64,000 bases of DNA, taken from contig VWZS01000496.1 of the NCBI GenBank assembly GCA_013397075.1, forward strand, positions 1,806,249-1,870,248, given 5' to 3'. This DNA is from Rhabdornis inornatus (Eukaryota > Chordata > Aves > Passeriformes > Rhabdornithidae). The first letter of the stretch is position 1; each line of letters starts with the position of its first letter. The notes below the pieces were generated by a model. That model did no database searches. It was given only the letters and a program-made list of their open reading frames with translations, and was not told the origin of the DNA. Shown here piece after piece: positions 1 through 10,723 of this stretch. Both the position numbers and the translations under genes were made by a program.

Positions 1-910
1 GGAACTTCTGCAAATAACAGGGTGCAAAGAAAACTGCAGAAATATGGTAGAAAAAGACTAGAAATCTGGAAGAGACTATCAGGATGCTGTAGCAGAGGAG
101 GGTAATTCGTGCCTTCAGTGGATGTGAACATGGATCATAGTGGTGTTTCCCTTCACACCAATGTGTATATTTACACAAAGACACACATTTACACTTGAGA
201 CTCTACATAAAGCTGTTTCTTTACGTATATTCACACATGGAGATTTAAGTTTTAAAGTTCAGCACTTCTCTTCCATCTGCCCTTCCATCCAGTCTTTACA
301 TGTGTTTTAAAATTTCAAACTATCAAAAGACTTAGATGTTTCCAAAAAGAAAATCTGAGAAAAACATTTTACATGTTGTAAAAAGAAGTCATTGAATTAA
401 GGTTTATAGTATGTGTTCTGAGTTCAGGCTATGCAGTCAGAGTGGCATTTCTGACCTGAAAAACCATTGAAATTATCTGGCTGGCATTTCCCAAGCTAAT
501 TGATTAGAGGTTGGATATCTATCATATTGTTAAATTAATTGTCACTCTGAAATTCAAAGAAGTCACCAGAATATTTTCTGCAATCATAGTGGACTCTTGA
601 GCCTCATTGTAGAGCTGACACTAAGGATTTCCCTCAATTAGTTTTTACATAATTGAAGAGACGTGTATAGGTCTGATACAACAGAAAATTTAAAGATAAC
701 AGACGATGCTTTCAGAATATTACTGGACAATTTGGCAGTGATGTATACTTAGAATTACACTACTTATAGAAATTAGTTTCCCTGAAGAATGCCAGAGTAT
801 TTCAGATATTACTTATGACCTCAGATGAACTGACTACATTTAACTATCCTATATTTTGAAATCTGTGCTCAGAAGGATATTGACTTGGAATGACGAAGTT
901 GATAGCTTCC
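1..910. other. Unique AT-rich DNA, no gene seen
   Basis: No reading frame of useful length, no repeat family and no RNA gene is visible here. The sequence looks like ordinary vertebrate intergenic or intronic DNA. Confidence 0.6.
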
Positions 911-1033
911 CTTTTTAAATTTTTTTTGTTTGTTTTTTGTTTTTGTTTGTTTGTTGTTTTGGGTTTTTTTGTTTGTCTGTTTGGGTTTTTTTTGTTATTT
1001 GGGGGTTTGGTTTTTTGGTTTTGGGTTTTTTTG
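911..1033. repeat. T/G-rich low-complexity tract
   Basis: About 120 bases are almost entirely T and G on the plus strand (runs of T, TTTG units, several GGG or GGGGG blocks) and so A and C on the minus strand. The 64-codon lysine, asparagine and proline-rich frame on the minus strand is a by-product of this composition and not a gene. The units are irregular, so it is a degenerate low-complexity tract and not a clean microsatellite. Confidence 0.9.
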
Positions 1034-3475
1034 TGCACATAAATGTTCCTTTAAAAAGCCATTCTAAACAAAACTAACTCAAAATAATGTGGAGAAGAGC
1101 CACTGCAAATGGGCTTTGCCACAGTCACCTCTTATTTTTCTCACATAAAGGACAGTATTTGGATAGATTTTTATTAATGATAGGTGAATAATAGACTGAA
1201 ATCACAGCCAGAGTTACAGTCATCATAGTGTTTTGGACACTGCTAAAATCAACAGGGAGTTAACAGAAATTTAATTTATCTTAAATTCTTGTTTAAATAT
1301 AGGTTCAAGACAAACAGTTAGTAAACCATCCAATGGCAGTGCCCAAAGATATTAGAGGAATAGTTTTAATTTGGCATATCTTCAGCTACTCCAGCTGATG
1401 TACTTGCTGGTTTTCTTTCAAATCTTTAGAGATGTTTCCACATCAGATTTTCCAGGATTTCTCTGTATCCAATAGCTAAAGTAACAACAAACACAGCAGA
1501 CAAGTCTTCATGTCTAAGTAAGTTTACCAGCGCCTCTGAAACTCTGGAAAACAAGGTTTCAGGACAACTTCAGTTGCTCCTTATAAACACTTCACAGAAC
1601 TGGTCATCATACATAACTATAAAAAACGGTAGTATGACAGTATAGAGTCCAATTTACTCTTGTATCTCTCAAAAACTAAAAAGTGAAAGAAAGAAATTCT
1701 GCGTGAGTCAATGACACCTTTGAGAGAAATCTGCTCTAATCAAAAGACACAGACAAGGGCACTCAGCCATCCATCAACAGAGACTCTGTTGTCTTGCAGT
1801 CATGGAAGTATTCAGGGATTTAAGCTCTGTGTCTTTGAACCAAGGTTTTGTTTTAGCCCCATCCTTAAATTAAGTTTACAGCTGATTGAAGATGACAGGT
1901 TGTCAAACTGACAGTGACCTCTCGGTCCAAGCAAGAGCTGTCAAGAGATGACAGGCTTGCTGAGAGAGACAAAGCTGTCACTTGTAAAAGCCTATCTACC
2001 TGTCCCACCACATGCTCACGAGTCACTTCTAAGCCAATGTGGCTCAAAAGTAAATAAAAGATCAGCAGGAGTCTGTGTGGAAGCAGGAAACAGCAACACA
2101 TGCTCTGAGCAAAACTGGCAGGGGTAACACAAACCAACTCAATGTCTTCCATGGGTGGATCCAGGTGAATTCCTGTAAGGGAAGAGCGAATTAATATTGT
2201 TCTTTCCAACTGACAGTCTAGCTGAAATGTAGACGAAAGAAGGAAGAAAATGAAAGGAGAAATTTATGAACAGCAAATAATTAGGAAGAGGAGTTTGCAG
2301 ACATGAAAACTGGCTTTTGCAAAAAACTTCACCTTGACACTGGTCTGGTGAACCAAAAGGTGAACAGGCTTGCAAGCTTTATACTAAGCCAAATTAAGAA
2401 CTGCTCTTGTTCCTGTGGGATGGCTGTGCAGCAGTCACTCTCCACACCTTTCCAGGTTAAGCAGCTCCTGCACTGGGAATTTCACATCACTGTCCAAGCT
2501 CCGGATTCAAGGAATCACCAATTCCTAGAAGACATAGTTTGTCTTCCAATGTCAGAAAAGCCTGAAGGCATACTTGAAAAACATGTCAGAGCTCTTGTCT
2601 TCCTTCTAATCTCTGAGATTTTGCTATGAAAATTCTTAATCTGGCCATTCAAAACCAAAACAAGCCTGCTGTTTCTTTTACCACAGAACAATGGTAGTAA
2701 TAATTGATGTCATATTGTAGTAATAATAGATGTCCCATTGCCCCTAAAACCCACAGGATTCAGAAGGTGGCAATTACAGTAGCTCTTTTGAGGTTTTACT
2801 CGTAGTTCTAGGCAGCAGAAATATCTTTAAGGGAACAAAAATTCTGGCAGCTGAATAAGGATTATTTTAATTTGAGATGCCTCAGATCTGAACATTTTTG
2901 ATTTGTTCAGGTTTATGTATTTCCATTTATGCATTTGTGCATCCCCTCCTGAGATTTAAAGAAGCAACACATGAATATGGAGTGGAAAGAAAATCCCCTA
3001 GAAGGAAATACAAATACAAGTCTACCTTGAAAAAGAATACTGGCTCAATTATATTTTTACTATACTTTCTCAATTAATTATACAAAAGCCAGTACAAAAA
3101 TTCAAACAAAGAGAATAAATGAGGTGCTGCCTCCATTTGATCATTAAATAGAAATGGCTGTGAGGCATTTACATTTAAAAAAATATCACCCCAGGAGGCA
3201 TGCTTTTGAGCTCATCACCTCATCATGTCTCCAGAACCCTTAAATAGGAAACATTTATGACAACTTTTCATCTGAAGCTTCTTTTAATTGACAGAATTTT
3301 GTTGCCACCACTGAAGAATAATTCTATGAGCTTTAGGACATGAATGAAGTGACTGCTGCATATGGACTCTCTTCCTGCTCCAACAAAGTCCCTCAGAGGC
3401 GGCACCTGCCGTTTCTCACTGTGAATTGGGCTTTGGAGAGGTAACCTCATCAAAGTCAAAGATTTCAAACACTGC
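1034..3475. other. Unique AT-rich DNA, no gene seen
   Basis: Overlapping frames of 60 to 115 codons occur on both strands around 1.7 to 2.6 kb. None has a recognisable domain, a convincing start context or well-formed splice borders, and they overlap one another. I treat them as chance frames. Confidence 0.5.
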
Positions 3476-3860
3476 TGCGGTGTGTTATTTTACTTCTGTT
3501 TTCCCTTTGTTAAATGGTTTGTTCCTATGTTAAAACCCCTTATTGTTTGTTGTTTCGGTTGCCCCAATCCCTGCCTTTACCCTATCAGTCAGCCCTAATC
3601 CCCTCCCATTCCTCCAGAATGTTCCCCATCCATCACCCTTATCCACTCCCCTACAGTTGTCAATCCTTCCTGGCCCCTCCCAAACGCCCAGAACGTTCCA
3701 TGTCAGTTATCCCCTCCTCGGTTACTCATTTGATGTCTCTGTGTATTCCCCGCCTATGTTTCCCCATTGGTTAATTATGTATTCAGTCCCGCCTTGTGTT
3801 CCGCCCCTGAGCTGTTGGCGATTGGTTGCTGTAATGTACCCTCCCCTGGGGGAGGGCCCG

Positions 3861-3867
3861 TATTTAA
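3861..3867 (+). promoter_or_regulatory. TATA-like box of the solo LTR
   Basis: TATTTAA follows a GC-rich stretch and sits about 95 bases upstream of the AATAAA at 3958. This is the normal order for an LTR promoter. Whether it is still active cannot be judged from sequence. Confidence 0.55.
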
Positions 3868-3957
3868 GTTGCTGCAACCGCATTTTTCTGTGCCTTTTGT
3901 GGTAACGTCTTCTCTCCTTCGGTCGCCTCTTGTTCCTCCCGTCCCTCCCGTCCCTCC

Positions 3958-3963
3958 AATAAA
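3958..3963 (+). terminator. AATAAA polyadenylation signal of the solo LTR
   Basis: AATAAA lies directly after a C/T-rich stretch with 9-bp repeats (CCTCCCGTC). It is followed by a short GC-rich U5-like region. Confidence 0.6.
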
Positions 3964-4166
3964 TTCCACCCTGGACTCACAAAAGGACTCCCCCGGATCC
4001 TTTATTCTTCCCCGGACGTGCTGTCAGCCAAGAGGGCTCTCAGCCCCAGCCGCACTCCTGGTTCTCTGCCATCCGGGAGGCGGCCCGCTCTCGGCGCCGG
4101 TCTCGCCTGGAGAGCTGGCTGGGCGAACCAAGCTTGGGTGGAGAAGGCGAGCAGCGTCAGAGCACA

Positions 4167-6232
4167 AGCTGCTTTTGTAAGGGTTTTGCATTTTCAGGTT
4201 ACCTTTGCCTGAAAATTTGGCTCCATTACTGTTTGTTGCTTTCCTAACAAGAAAGCTTTCCTTAACTCATCATGTTTTGTATGGATGGAAGTTGAACACT
4301 CACATACAATTTTTTTTGGAAAAAATTTAAAAAACAAACAACGTGAAGAAGGTCTCAGTATTTCAAATATACTCGTGACAGTGCACACCTCAGTGGTGAG
4401 CAGCACAGCTGGGAAATCAATCCACTCAGTCAGGTAGCTGCAAAAAATGAGGAATGCGGTTGAAAATAATTCTCTCTCATGAGGAATTCTGACATTTCAC
4501 TGATCCATGTCTGAGAGGAAACTCCTGAAAATGCAAGAAGGGTTAGAACAAAAAAGGCCTACTTATCTGACCTGCAGCCTGAGATATACCAAAAACGTTG
4601 AACCTGACACTAATCTATGCCCTCACAAACCGCTACCTCAAGACAGAAAAGAAACAGAAAAAATATAAAAAGAGAAGGTTTTTGTTACATTATCAGCATT
4701 TTATTTTTGATTTTATAAAACAGAACTTACTCAAAAGACCTTGAAGTATCAAATTAGATTCCAGATAATCTGTGGGTTTTGTAACAGAGTAGATTATTGG
4801 TAAAAGATATTATGCTTCCAGAAACCATAGGGCTCAGTTTTACAAGTCTTAATAACTAGTGCTATGATGGGCATCAATACTGATTATTTTGGTTAATTAA
4901 AACTTGGGAATGATTTTGTAGCAAACTGCCCTGTGGAAGTGTTCTATCAAGCATGATGCATCTTTTCTTGATCATAAAATACAGGTCCCATTAAGTTTTG
5001 TATCTTTTCTTTGTTAGGGTTCCTCTCTACTGGGTTAGTAGAGAGAAATATTACTTGTCGTTCCCCTTAGACTTAACTTTAGTCACAAGGCTGATGTTAC
5101 TCTTCTCTGGAAGTAGTGAAAGTCATGGGTGTCAAATGCTTTTTCTTGATCTTCGTCAATTGGGCCACCCAGATTCTACAATCCTGAAATAATTTTCAAT
5201 CCAAATAACATATTTTTTAAAAAACAAACACAAAAATAAATATATGAGCTGGCTAAAAATTGTACTGGATTGTTCAAAGTAGATACATTTACATGTTTGG
5301 GGTAATTTGAATTACTTAGGCTAGATTTTTGTCATTTTACTGTTCGATCAGTAACTGAACTCCAGGATTTAATGTTCTTAAAAGTATGATTTCTTAGACT
5401 TTAAGACTTTCATGGGTTTAAGGATGAAAGAAGATAATTGTCTAGTATAATTCATGATGGGTGAAGCTCTAATGCCCATTTTTGTAAAAGAATTTCATGC
5501 AAAATACTAATATAATCTATGAATCTCAGTAGCTGTTTATAAAACAGTTTCCATCAGCAACACAGAATCCAAGAATTGGGGTTTTAAGTCACAAGGGTTT
5601 AAGTAATCCAGAAAAAGCCATGAGAGATGCCTGGTGAAGAGTTACCAGGAGCTTCTCTTCTCATATTTTCAGAATGGGTTCCAGTGATCCCTGTTGGCCT
5701 TCTACAAAAACCTAATTCCTTACTGAAACTTCACAATTTAGCACTTTGTCCTCATCCTACTCGTCCTTGTCCTGCTGGTGATTGTGCTGCTGTGACAGCC
5801 TCAGAATCCTGACTGAATCCACTCTTCACTGTTTGGCTCAGCTCAGTATTTCTTTTTGATTCCTTTGGTGTGGTCACAGTGCCACATCTGCCCTAATCTT
5901 TACCAAAGCAATTAAATTATTTGCTTCCAAATTAAACTGGTTACATTTATTCAATTAATTATATTTCAGAGAGTTTAGTAGCCCAAACTGATGTAATTCC
6001 ATACTCAAGATACTTCTGTTTCAGCTGCCTATATGGCAACAAATCAGACCATATGTAGGAAGCCACTGATTCTCCACAGTTAAAAAATCTCCATTGTATC
6101 AGAAAGAAGCTTCCACAAATATGTCTATATTTAAAGTACTGGAAATTGTAATTTTTGCCTCCTTTTGAGGTAGAAAAAACCATACAGGTTATCTACAATC
6201 ACTTATGTATTCACATTGAAAATGCCCCTTAC
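4167..6232. other. Unique AT-rich DNA, no gene seen
   Basis: Only short scattered frames. No repeat family or RNA gene recognised. Confidence 0.5.
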
Positions 6233-6258
6233 CTTCAACTCATGTCTTAAAAGTTTAG
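6233..6258 (-). other. Possible 26-bp microexon, minus strand
   Basis: On the minus strand a long pyrimidine-rich tract ending TTTTCATTACAG directly precedes 26 bases. These end in GAAG followed by GTAAGG, a strong donor. The block is open only when read after two bases, giving KLLRHELK. Both splice signals are good, but a block this short carries little coding information. It could be a chance pairing or a non-coding exon. Confidence 0.15.
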
Positions 6259-6321
6259 CTGTAATGAAAAGCAGAAAAATGCGTAACAAAGTTATTGGAG
6301 AGGGCTACAAGATACATATTC

Positions 6322-6355
6322 ATGTATATACACACACAAACATATATATACAGAC
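6322..6355. repeat. Short TA/CA dinucleotide-rich stretch
   Basis: Alternating purine-pyrimidine sequence made of TATATA and CACACACA segments, too short and irregular to call a long microsatellite. Confidence 0.6.
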
Positions 6356-7070
6356 TATAAACAGAAGCACTTGCAATAAAAATGAGATTTTACAGCCTCT
6401 CAAAAAATGCTCACAGTTAAATAAACCTGGAAACTGAGATGCATGAGAGTTTATTGCCTTCCAGAGTTTGACTGTTCCACTCACATACATTTTAGCCCAC
6501 AGAAGATAATTTTTCTTCCAATGTAGCATTTTTTCAAGTGAGTTAGTGAATTGAAGCACCAGTATGCAAAGAAAAAAAAAGACATTTGGAAAAGTTTGTG
6601 GAACTCTTTTTTCTTTACATAAATTATTGCAAACAACTAGGAGTAACAGATTCACTCCTAGTTTGAAAAATCCATTGATGGGTAATACCCAGTGATCTGG
6701 TATCAAGTCATCAAGTTAAAACCTGAATTTTTAAAGGCCATGTAATACTGCAAATTAAATCAAAACTGGGAACAGGAATCAATAGAAAAGACTCTGTTAC
6801 GAGGTATATACTAAAATCTGATATCTGGCCTTCCAAGAAACTCACTTTCCAAGAAATAAAGGTTAGTGAGATGTACTGCTTGTATTGCCGGCTTCTGGGA
6901 CCAGCATTAGTCACCTACACAGTGAATTCTGATGTTTCTCCAAGAGTTCAAGGATGCTCCCAGATGTTCCTCTCAATTTATGATTCAGGCACAGATCCCC
7001 TCCCACATACTCTTGTTTCTTTGCTCGCCTGTACTATGGAGACATGATATTACTGGATTTTGAGGCTTAC

Positions 7071-7126
7071 ATATAAGTACAAAGCTTGTTCTGGATTTCT
7101 CTAGGGGTACTGGGGCTTTTGAGACA
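7071..7126 (-). other. Exon-like block of 56 bp, minus strand
   Basis: It is preceded by GCCTTTTACAG and followed by GTAAGCC. It is open in two phases: one reads CLKSPSTPREIQNKLCTY, the other VSKAPVPLEKSRTSFVLI. Being open in two frames lowers its value as coding evidence. It could extend the candidate minus-strand gene, but no phase choice fits all neighbouring candidates. Confidence 0.12.
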
Positions 7127-7714
7127 CTGTAAAAGGCTTACATTCTTCTTTTGTAAGGTTATGGTTTTACAATGTAGATAGTGTCAATCTCATCTGACTA
7201 GGCTGTGTGTTCGGGAGGTGACTTTGCTATTTTTATCCTAAACCATCTGTTAGATGGAAGTAACAAAAATTTCAACTCTATCTAAAACTTATTTTGAAAT
7301 AATTCATTTATATAAGGCTCACTTAAGCCTTTCAGTGCACATTTTGATTCCATTTGTAGTTTTTCACTGTAGTAATTCTTTTCAGATCTGTATGATTGAT
7401 CACCCTATTATAACCTTGCTTCAATAAGCAGCTGCCTGACAGACACCATGTGTTGTTTAACCTAGATCTGGCAGTGTGTTGTTTAAAATCCTCTCTTGCT
7501 GTTTGTTTACTCATTTTTTTGTCATGTCTTTTCATTAGGTGATTTAGCTTTAAATGGGTCACAGCGTTACCTCCTTTTCACAGGAATTTTGTAACTACGT
7601 CACATCTTCTTTCGCTGCATACATTTTTCTGTTTCTGTGTGTTACCTCAGTGAAACCCTTTATCCTGAGCATGCCTACAAATTATATCAGTGACCACTCA
7701 TATTAACAGTTTGC

Positions 7715-7720
7715 TTTATT
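7715..7720 (-). terminator. AATAAA signal downstream of a possible terminal exon
   Basis: AATAAA on the minus strand lies 38 bases past the stop codon that closes the block at 7758-7953. It matters only if that block is a true last exon; single AATAAA hexamers are common by chance in AT-rich DNA. Confidence 0.15.
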
Positions 7721-7757
7721 CCCCAGTAGCATATTAACTGACAGAATTTTCTGCCAG

Positions 7758-7953
7758 CTATTTCAGGGCCTTGTAATTTTTCCCTATTAAGAATTTTGGA
7801 AGGGGAAGGAGGATTTTACTGCAACTCATTTTTGCCTTGTAAAATTGTGCCTTTTTCCCACTGCTCAATTCTATTAACACCTGCCTGCTTTGGACTTTAG
7901 TGGATTGCCTCTTCACCACTCTGTAGATAATCATTTGCAAAGGTTTTTCTGTT
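7758..7953 (-). other. Possible terminal coding exon, minus strand
   Basis: A pyrimidine-rich stretch ending ATTTACATAAG precedes 196 bases. They read on, after one base, to a stop: TEKPLQMIIYRVVKRQSTKV at the start, IGKNYKALK at the end. The composition is basic and plausible for a protein C-terminus. An AATAAA lies 38 bases beyond the stop. The block would join in phase to the candidate at 20747-20794 but not to several others, so its membership in a gene is speculative. Confidence 0.15.
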
Positions 7954-9610
7954 CTTATGTAAATGCCATAATGAGAGAAAACAGAAGTTTGAACTATAAC
8001 CATTAAAAAGGCACATCCAAATAACACATTTATTCTAAAGATCTTAAATTGTTTTACAAGAGGATGCCGACCTTGACACTGCAGTGGTGTCATGGCTTAG
8101 CTCCCTGGGGAAGCCTCAGCAAGAACCATGTCTGAAAGGGCTCAGGGAAACTGGCAAAGGAGCTGAAAGTCTCTGGTGTGTCCTAGCACAGGCCCATGGG
8201 ATTCAAGGTACCAGCAGAGTTGTGCTTATGCATAAGATACACCAACTGAATATAACTCTTCCCAGAGATAATTTTCAAACACCCACACTGTTCCACGAAA
8301 TTATGTTTTCTTTTTAATATGTGGTATCTGAAGATGGTATCAAACTGCTTTCTTGCCTTCAGGAAAATAAAATAAAGGAAGAAACCTCAGAGGATTTTTT
8401 TTTTTTTCCGGAATCATTATCTTCACCCCTGTTTCAAAGCAAAAATGCTTTTATGCAGTGGTCAGTACATACGGAAGTCTATGATGATGTTAATGCCCAT
8501 GTTCTGCTTCTGTTTTGCACCAGTCAGCAATATCTTGACAAAGAGAGAATTACAGATATGCCAAGATTCTCATCTCAGCTCTGTGATTCTCATTACAATT
8601 CCCTTTTGTTCTAAAATATTCTATTTTAGCCATTCATTTTCTCAAAGATTTGCTATATTATCATGTAGTAGTTGGTATCATTGAGCTATATTTGTTGTCT
8701 TTCTTCTGTATTCACATTTTGCTTTCTGTGCTCAGACCCAAGGGCTGAGTAGCTGGAGAAGCTGACAGAATTCATAATGGTAGACTGAACATGAGACTGA
8801 TATTAATGGAAATTCTTATTCTTCTCTGTGTCCAGACATAGATTTTAAAAAGGTTATATGTTCCCTCAGCAGGAAATCTCAGGAAGAAGGAAAAATATAA
8901 ACATGGAGATCTAGGTGCAGGTGTTCTCTTTAGCAGAGAAGGAGAGAAGGATATAAAGGAATGCAGCATAAACCCAAGTCAAATTCTAAAAAAAGACTTG
9001 TATTTTACAGTGAAAAGAAAGTTGTACTTTATTCCAGTGCAGTCATTGTGGTGAGTGATAAAGTGAGAGTATAATGTGCAATAATTTTAAATTATCATGA
9101 AAATTAACCCAACAGTATCTCCACGTTTCAGTATCTTGGCTGTCATAAACCAGTGAGAGGAATCATGATGTCTGCTTTTTTTTTACACCTAGTGTTGTGG
9201 AGGTTCTGCTTAACCTATCGTTTACCAATGAAAATGTATCTGATTTTATTCCTGAAGCTTTGAGCAGTGAAAATTATACCCTGTGTATTAAATTAAATTT
9301 AACTGAATGTAATGTATAACAGTATATCAAATTTAATTGGTGTACTATTACATACAAGAAGTGACAAGATGCTTCTTCAGCTGTGGAAAAGATAAAGTGT
9401 GATTGATGGCAAAAATTAATAATTGAGGAATGTAATTCACTGCAATAGATACAATCTACAGAGCAGTTTTCAAAATGGTTAGGCAAGGCTAATAAGTGGG
9501 AAAAGTTTGGCACAGGTCTTGTTCAAGAAGCACAAGGTTTTGAGACAAACAAATAACTTCAGAGGCTTTTAAAGGCAAAGAGAGCCAAACTTCAACACCT
9601 TTTTACACAG

Positions 9611-9676
9611 AACTCCAATGTCCTCTGTGTGTACAAGCAAAATGAACACACTGGGGAGTTCTCTGTGCTGGGGACT
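9611..9676 (+). other. Exon-like block of 66 bp, plus strand
   Basis: A strong acceptor (ACCTTTTTACACAG) precedes 22 full codons (NSNVLCVYKQNEHTGEF and onward). They are followed by GTGAGTGCC, a good donor. The frame stays open to position 10099. No partner exon was found on this strand, and similar isolated blocks occur by chance. Confidence 0.15.
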
Positions 9677-10632
9677 GTGAGTGCCACAGCTCCAGGGCAC
9701 AGCACCCACTTTGCAGCCCACTCCACCAGTGCAGCAAAGGGGGATGCAAAAAATAGTTTTCAAACAGAGGTTTGTCAACTGAAGAATTCTGTTTTAAAGT
9801 CAGATTCCTGCCTGCCTGCCCCACTTGAAAAGAACAGAACCTTCAGTGTTTCCTGCTTGGTCTTTATGGCAGAGTCCTGTGTGCCAAAGGTACTTGTTGA
9901 AACATCTGATTCTGGTCCTGTTTCTTGCTGCAACCAACTGCTTCTGGGAACAGAGGGCCATGTCCTCTCTTCCTCATATGTGCCCAGGATCAAAAATTCC
10001 CATATTTGCGCAGGTTATTGGGGCCAAACCTGGGAAGGGAGGACAGAGAGCAAAGGAGGAGACTGGGACAGCGGTGCTGGGTACCCACAGCAGCATTAAG
10101 TGTTGAAGTCTGGTTCTCGTGATGCTTATAGTCTACTCATCACCAGTCCCTTTTCTTTACACCTGGCTTGATGAACTTGAACAAAAACATAAGTGAAAAA
10201 ATAGCTGTAAAGAAGCTAAAAAATGTGATTATATCTGGTTACTTAAGAGTTTTGTAAATTGTCCTTTGGGCTGTATAAGAATTCAGATTTTAACTCTTTT
10301 GCCCACATGAGTCAGGGGGAGAGCACAGCTCTGCCCTCTCTTGCTTTCCCCAGCTGTGGGAAACCTTCATGCTTTCCCTCCTGTGCAACCAACTGATTGA
10401 AGTGTCCACACTAAGGACTGGCTTAGGAGTTCAAAAAGACAGCTACTCCCAGGCAGCCTTTCCTTCCTGCTATGCTAATGACTCCTAGGCACTGTTTTAC
10501 ATTTGTATGATCAATAAAGTCCTTCCCTTTGACAGCCAGAGTAGTAAAGGGGTGTGCTGGATTCAGTATGCAAAAACTGTTTCCAGTTGTCACGATAAGC
10601 AGGACATTCAGCTTAGAATTTACCTATTGTGC

Positions 10633-10723
10633 ATCAGTGTCACAGCCACATGATTTACATTATTCCCATGGAGCTGATCAGTGTCACAGCCACATGATTT
10701 ACATTATTCCCATGGAGCTGATC
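10633..10723. repeat. Perfect 44-bp tandem duplication
   Basis: The unit at 10633-10676 is repeated base for base at 10677-10720, with three more matching bases after it. There are no mismatches between copies, so the duplication is recent or kept identical by conversion. It contains no known motif and lies in unique DNA. Confidence 0.95.

Larger units (their letters stand above)
3476..4166 (+). mobile_element. Solo LTR of an endogenous retrovirus, plus orientation
   Basis: About 690 bases with the architecture of a retroviral LTR. They start near TGCGGTGTG and end near GAGCACA. The U3-like part carries inverted CCAAT boxes (ATTGG near 3767 and 3821) and a TATA-like TATTTAA at 3861-3867. The AATAAA is at 3958-3963, and a GC- and CpG-rich U5-like stretch follows. 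No second copy, primer binding site or gag/pol/env remnant flanks it, so it is a solo LTR left by recombination. The ends are uncertain: the flanks CACTGC (left) and AGCTGC (right) match at only four of six positions, so no target duplication is proven. Overlapping frames of 86 to 137 codons inside it are incidental. The LTR call is firm; the family is not identified. Confidence 0.75.
6260..10632. other. Mostly unique AT-rich DNA with weak exon candidates
   Basis: No transposon was recognised. Exon-like blocks on the minus strand (7071-7126 and 7758-7953) and one on the plus strand (9611-9676) are listed separately. A 156-codon frame on the plus strand (9629-10099), the longest in the window, has no recognisable domain. 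Confidence 0.45.

Noticed and set aside
844..1038. Lysine, asparagine and proline-rich minus-strand frame
   Set aside because: It is a product of the T/G low-complexity tract.
3470..4172. CACTGC/AGCTGC as target duplication of the 3.5-kb LTR
   Set aside because: Only four of six bases match and the borders were chosen to fit.
3543..4180. Overlapping frames of 86 to 137 codons
   Set aside because: They lie wholly inside the solo LTR, overlap one another in different frames and come from its GC- and C/T-rich composition.
9629..10099. Longest frame in the window (156 codons) as a single-exon gene
   Set aside because: It starts at GTG, not ATG, has no recognisable domain and overlaps three other frames. 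Only its first part has exon-like borders.
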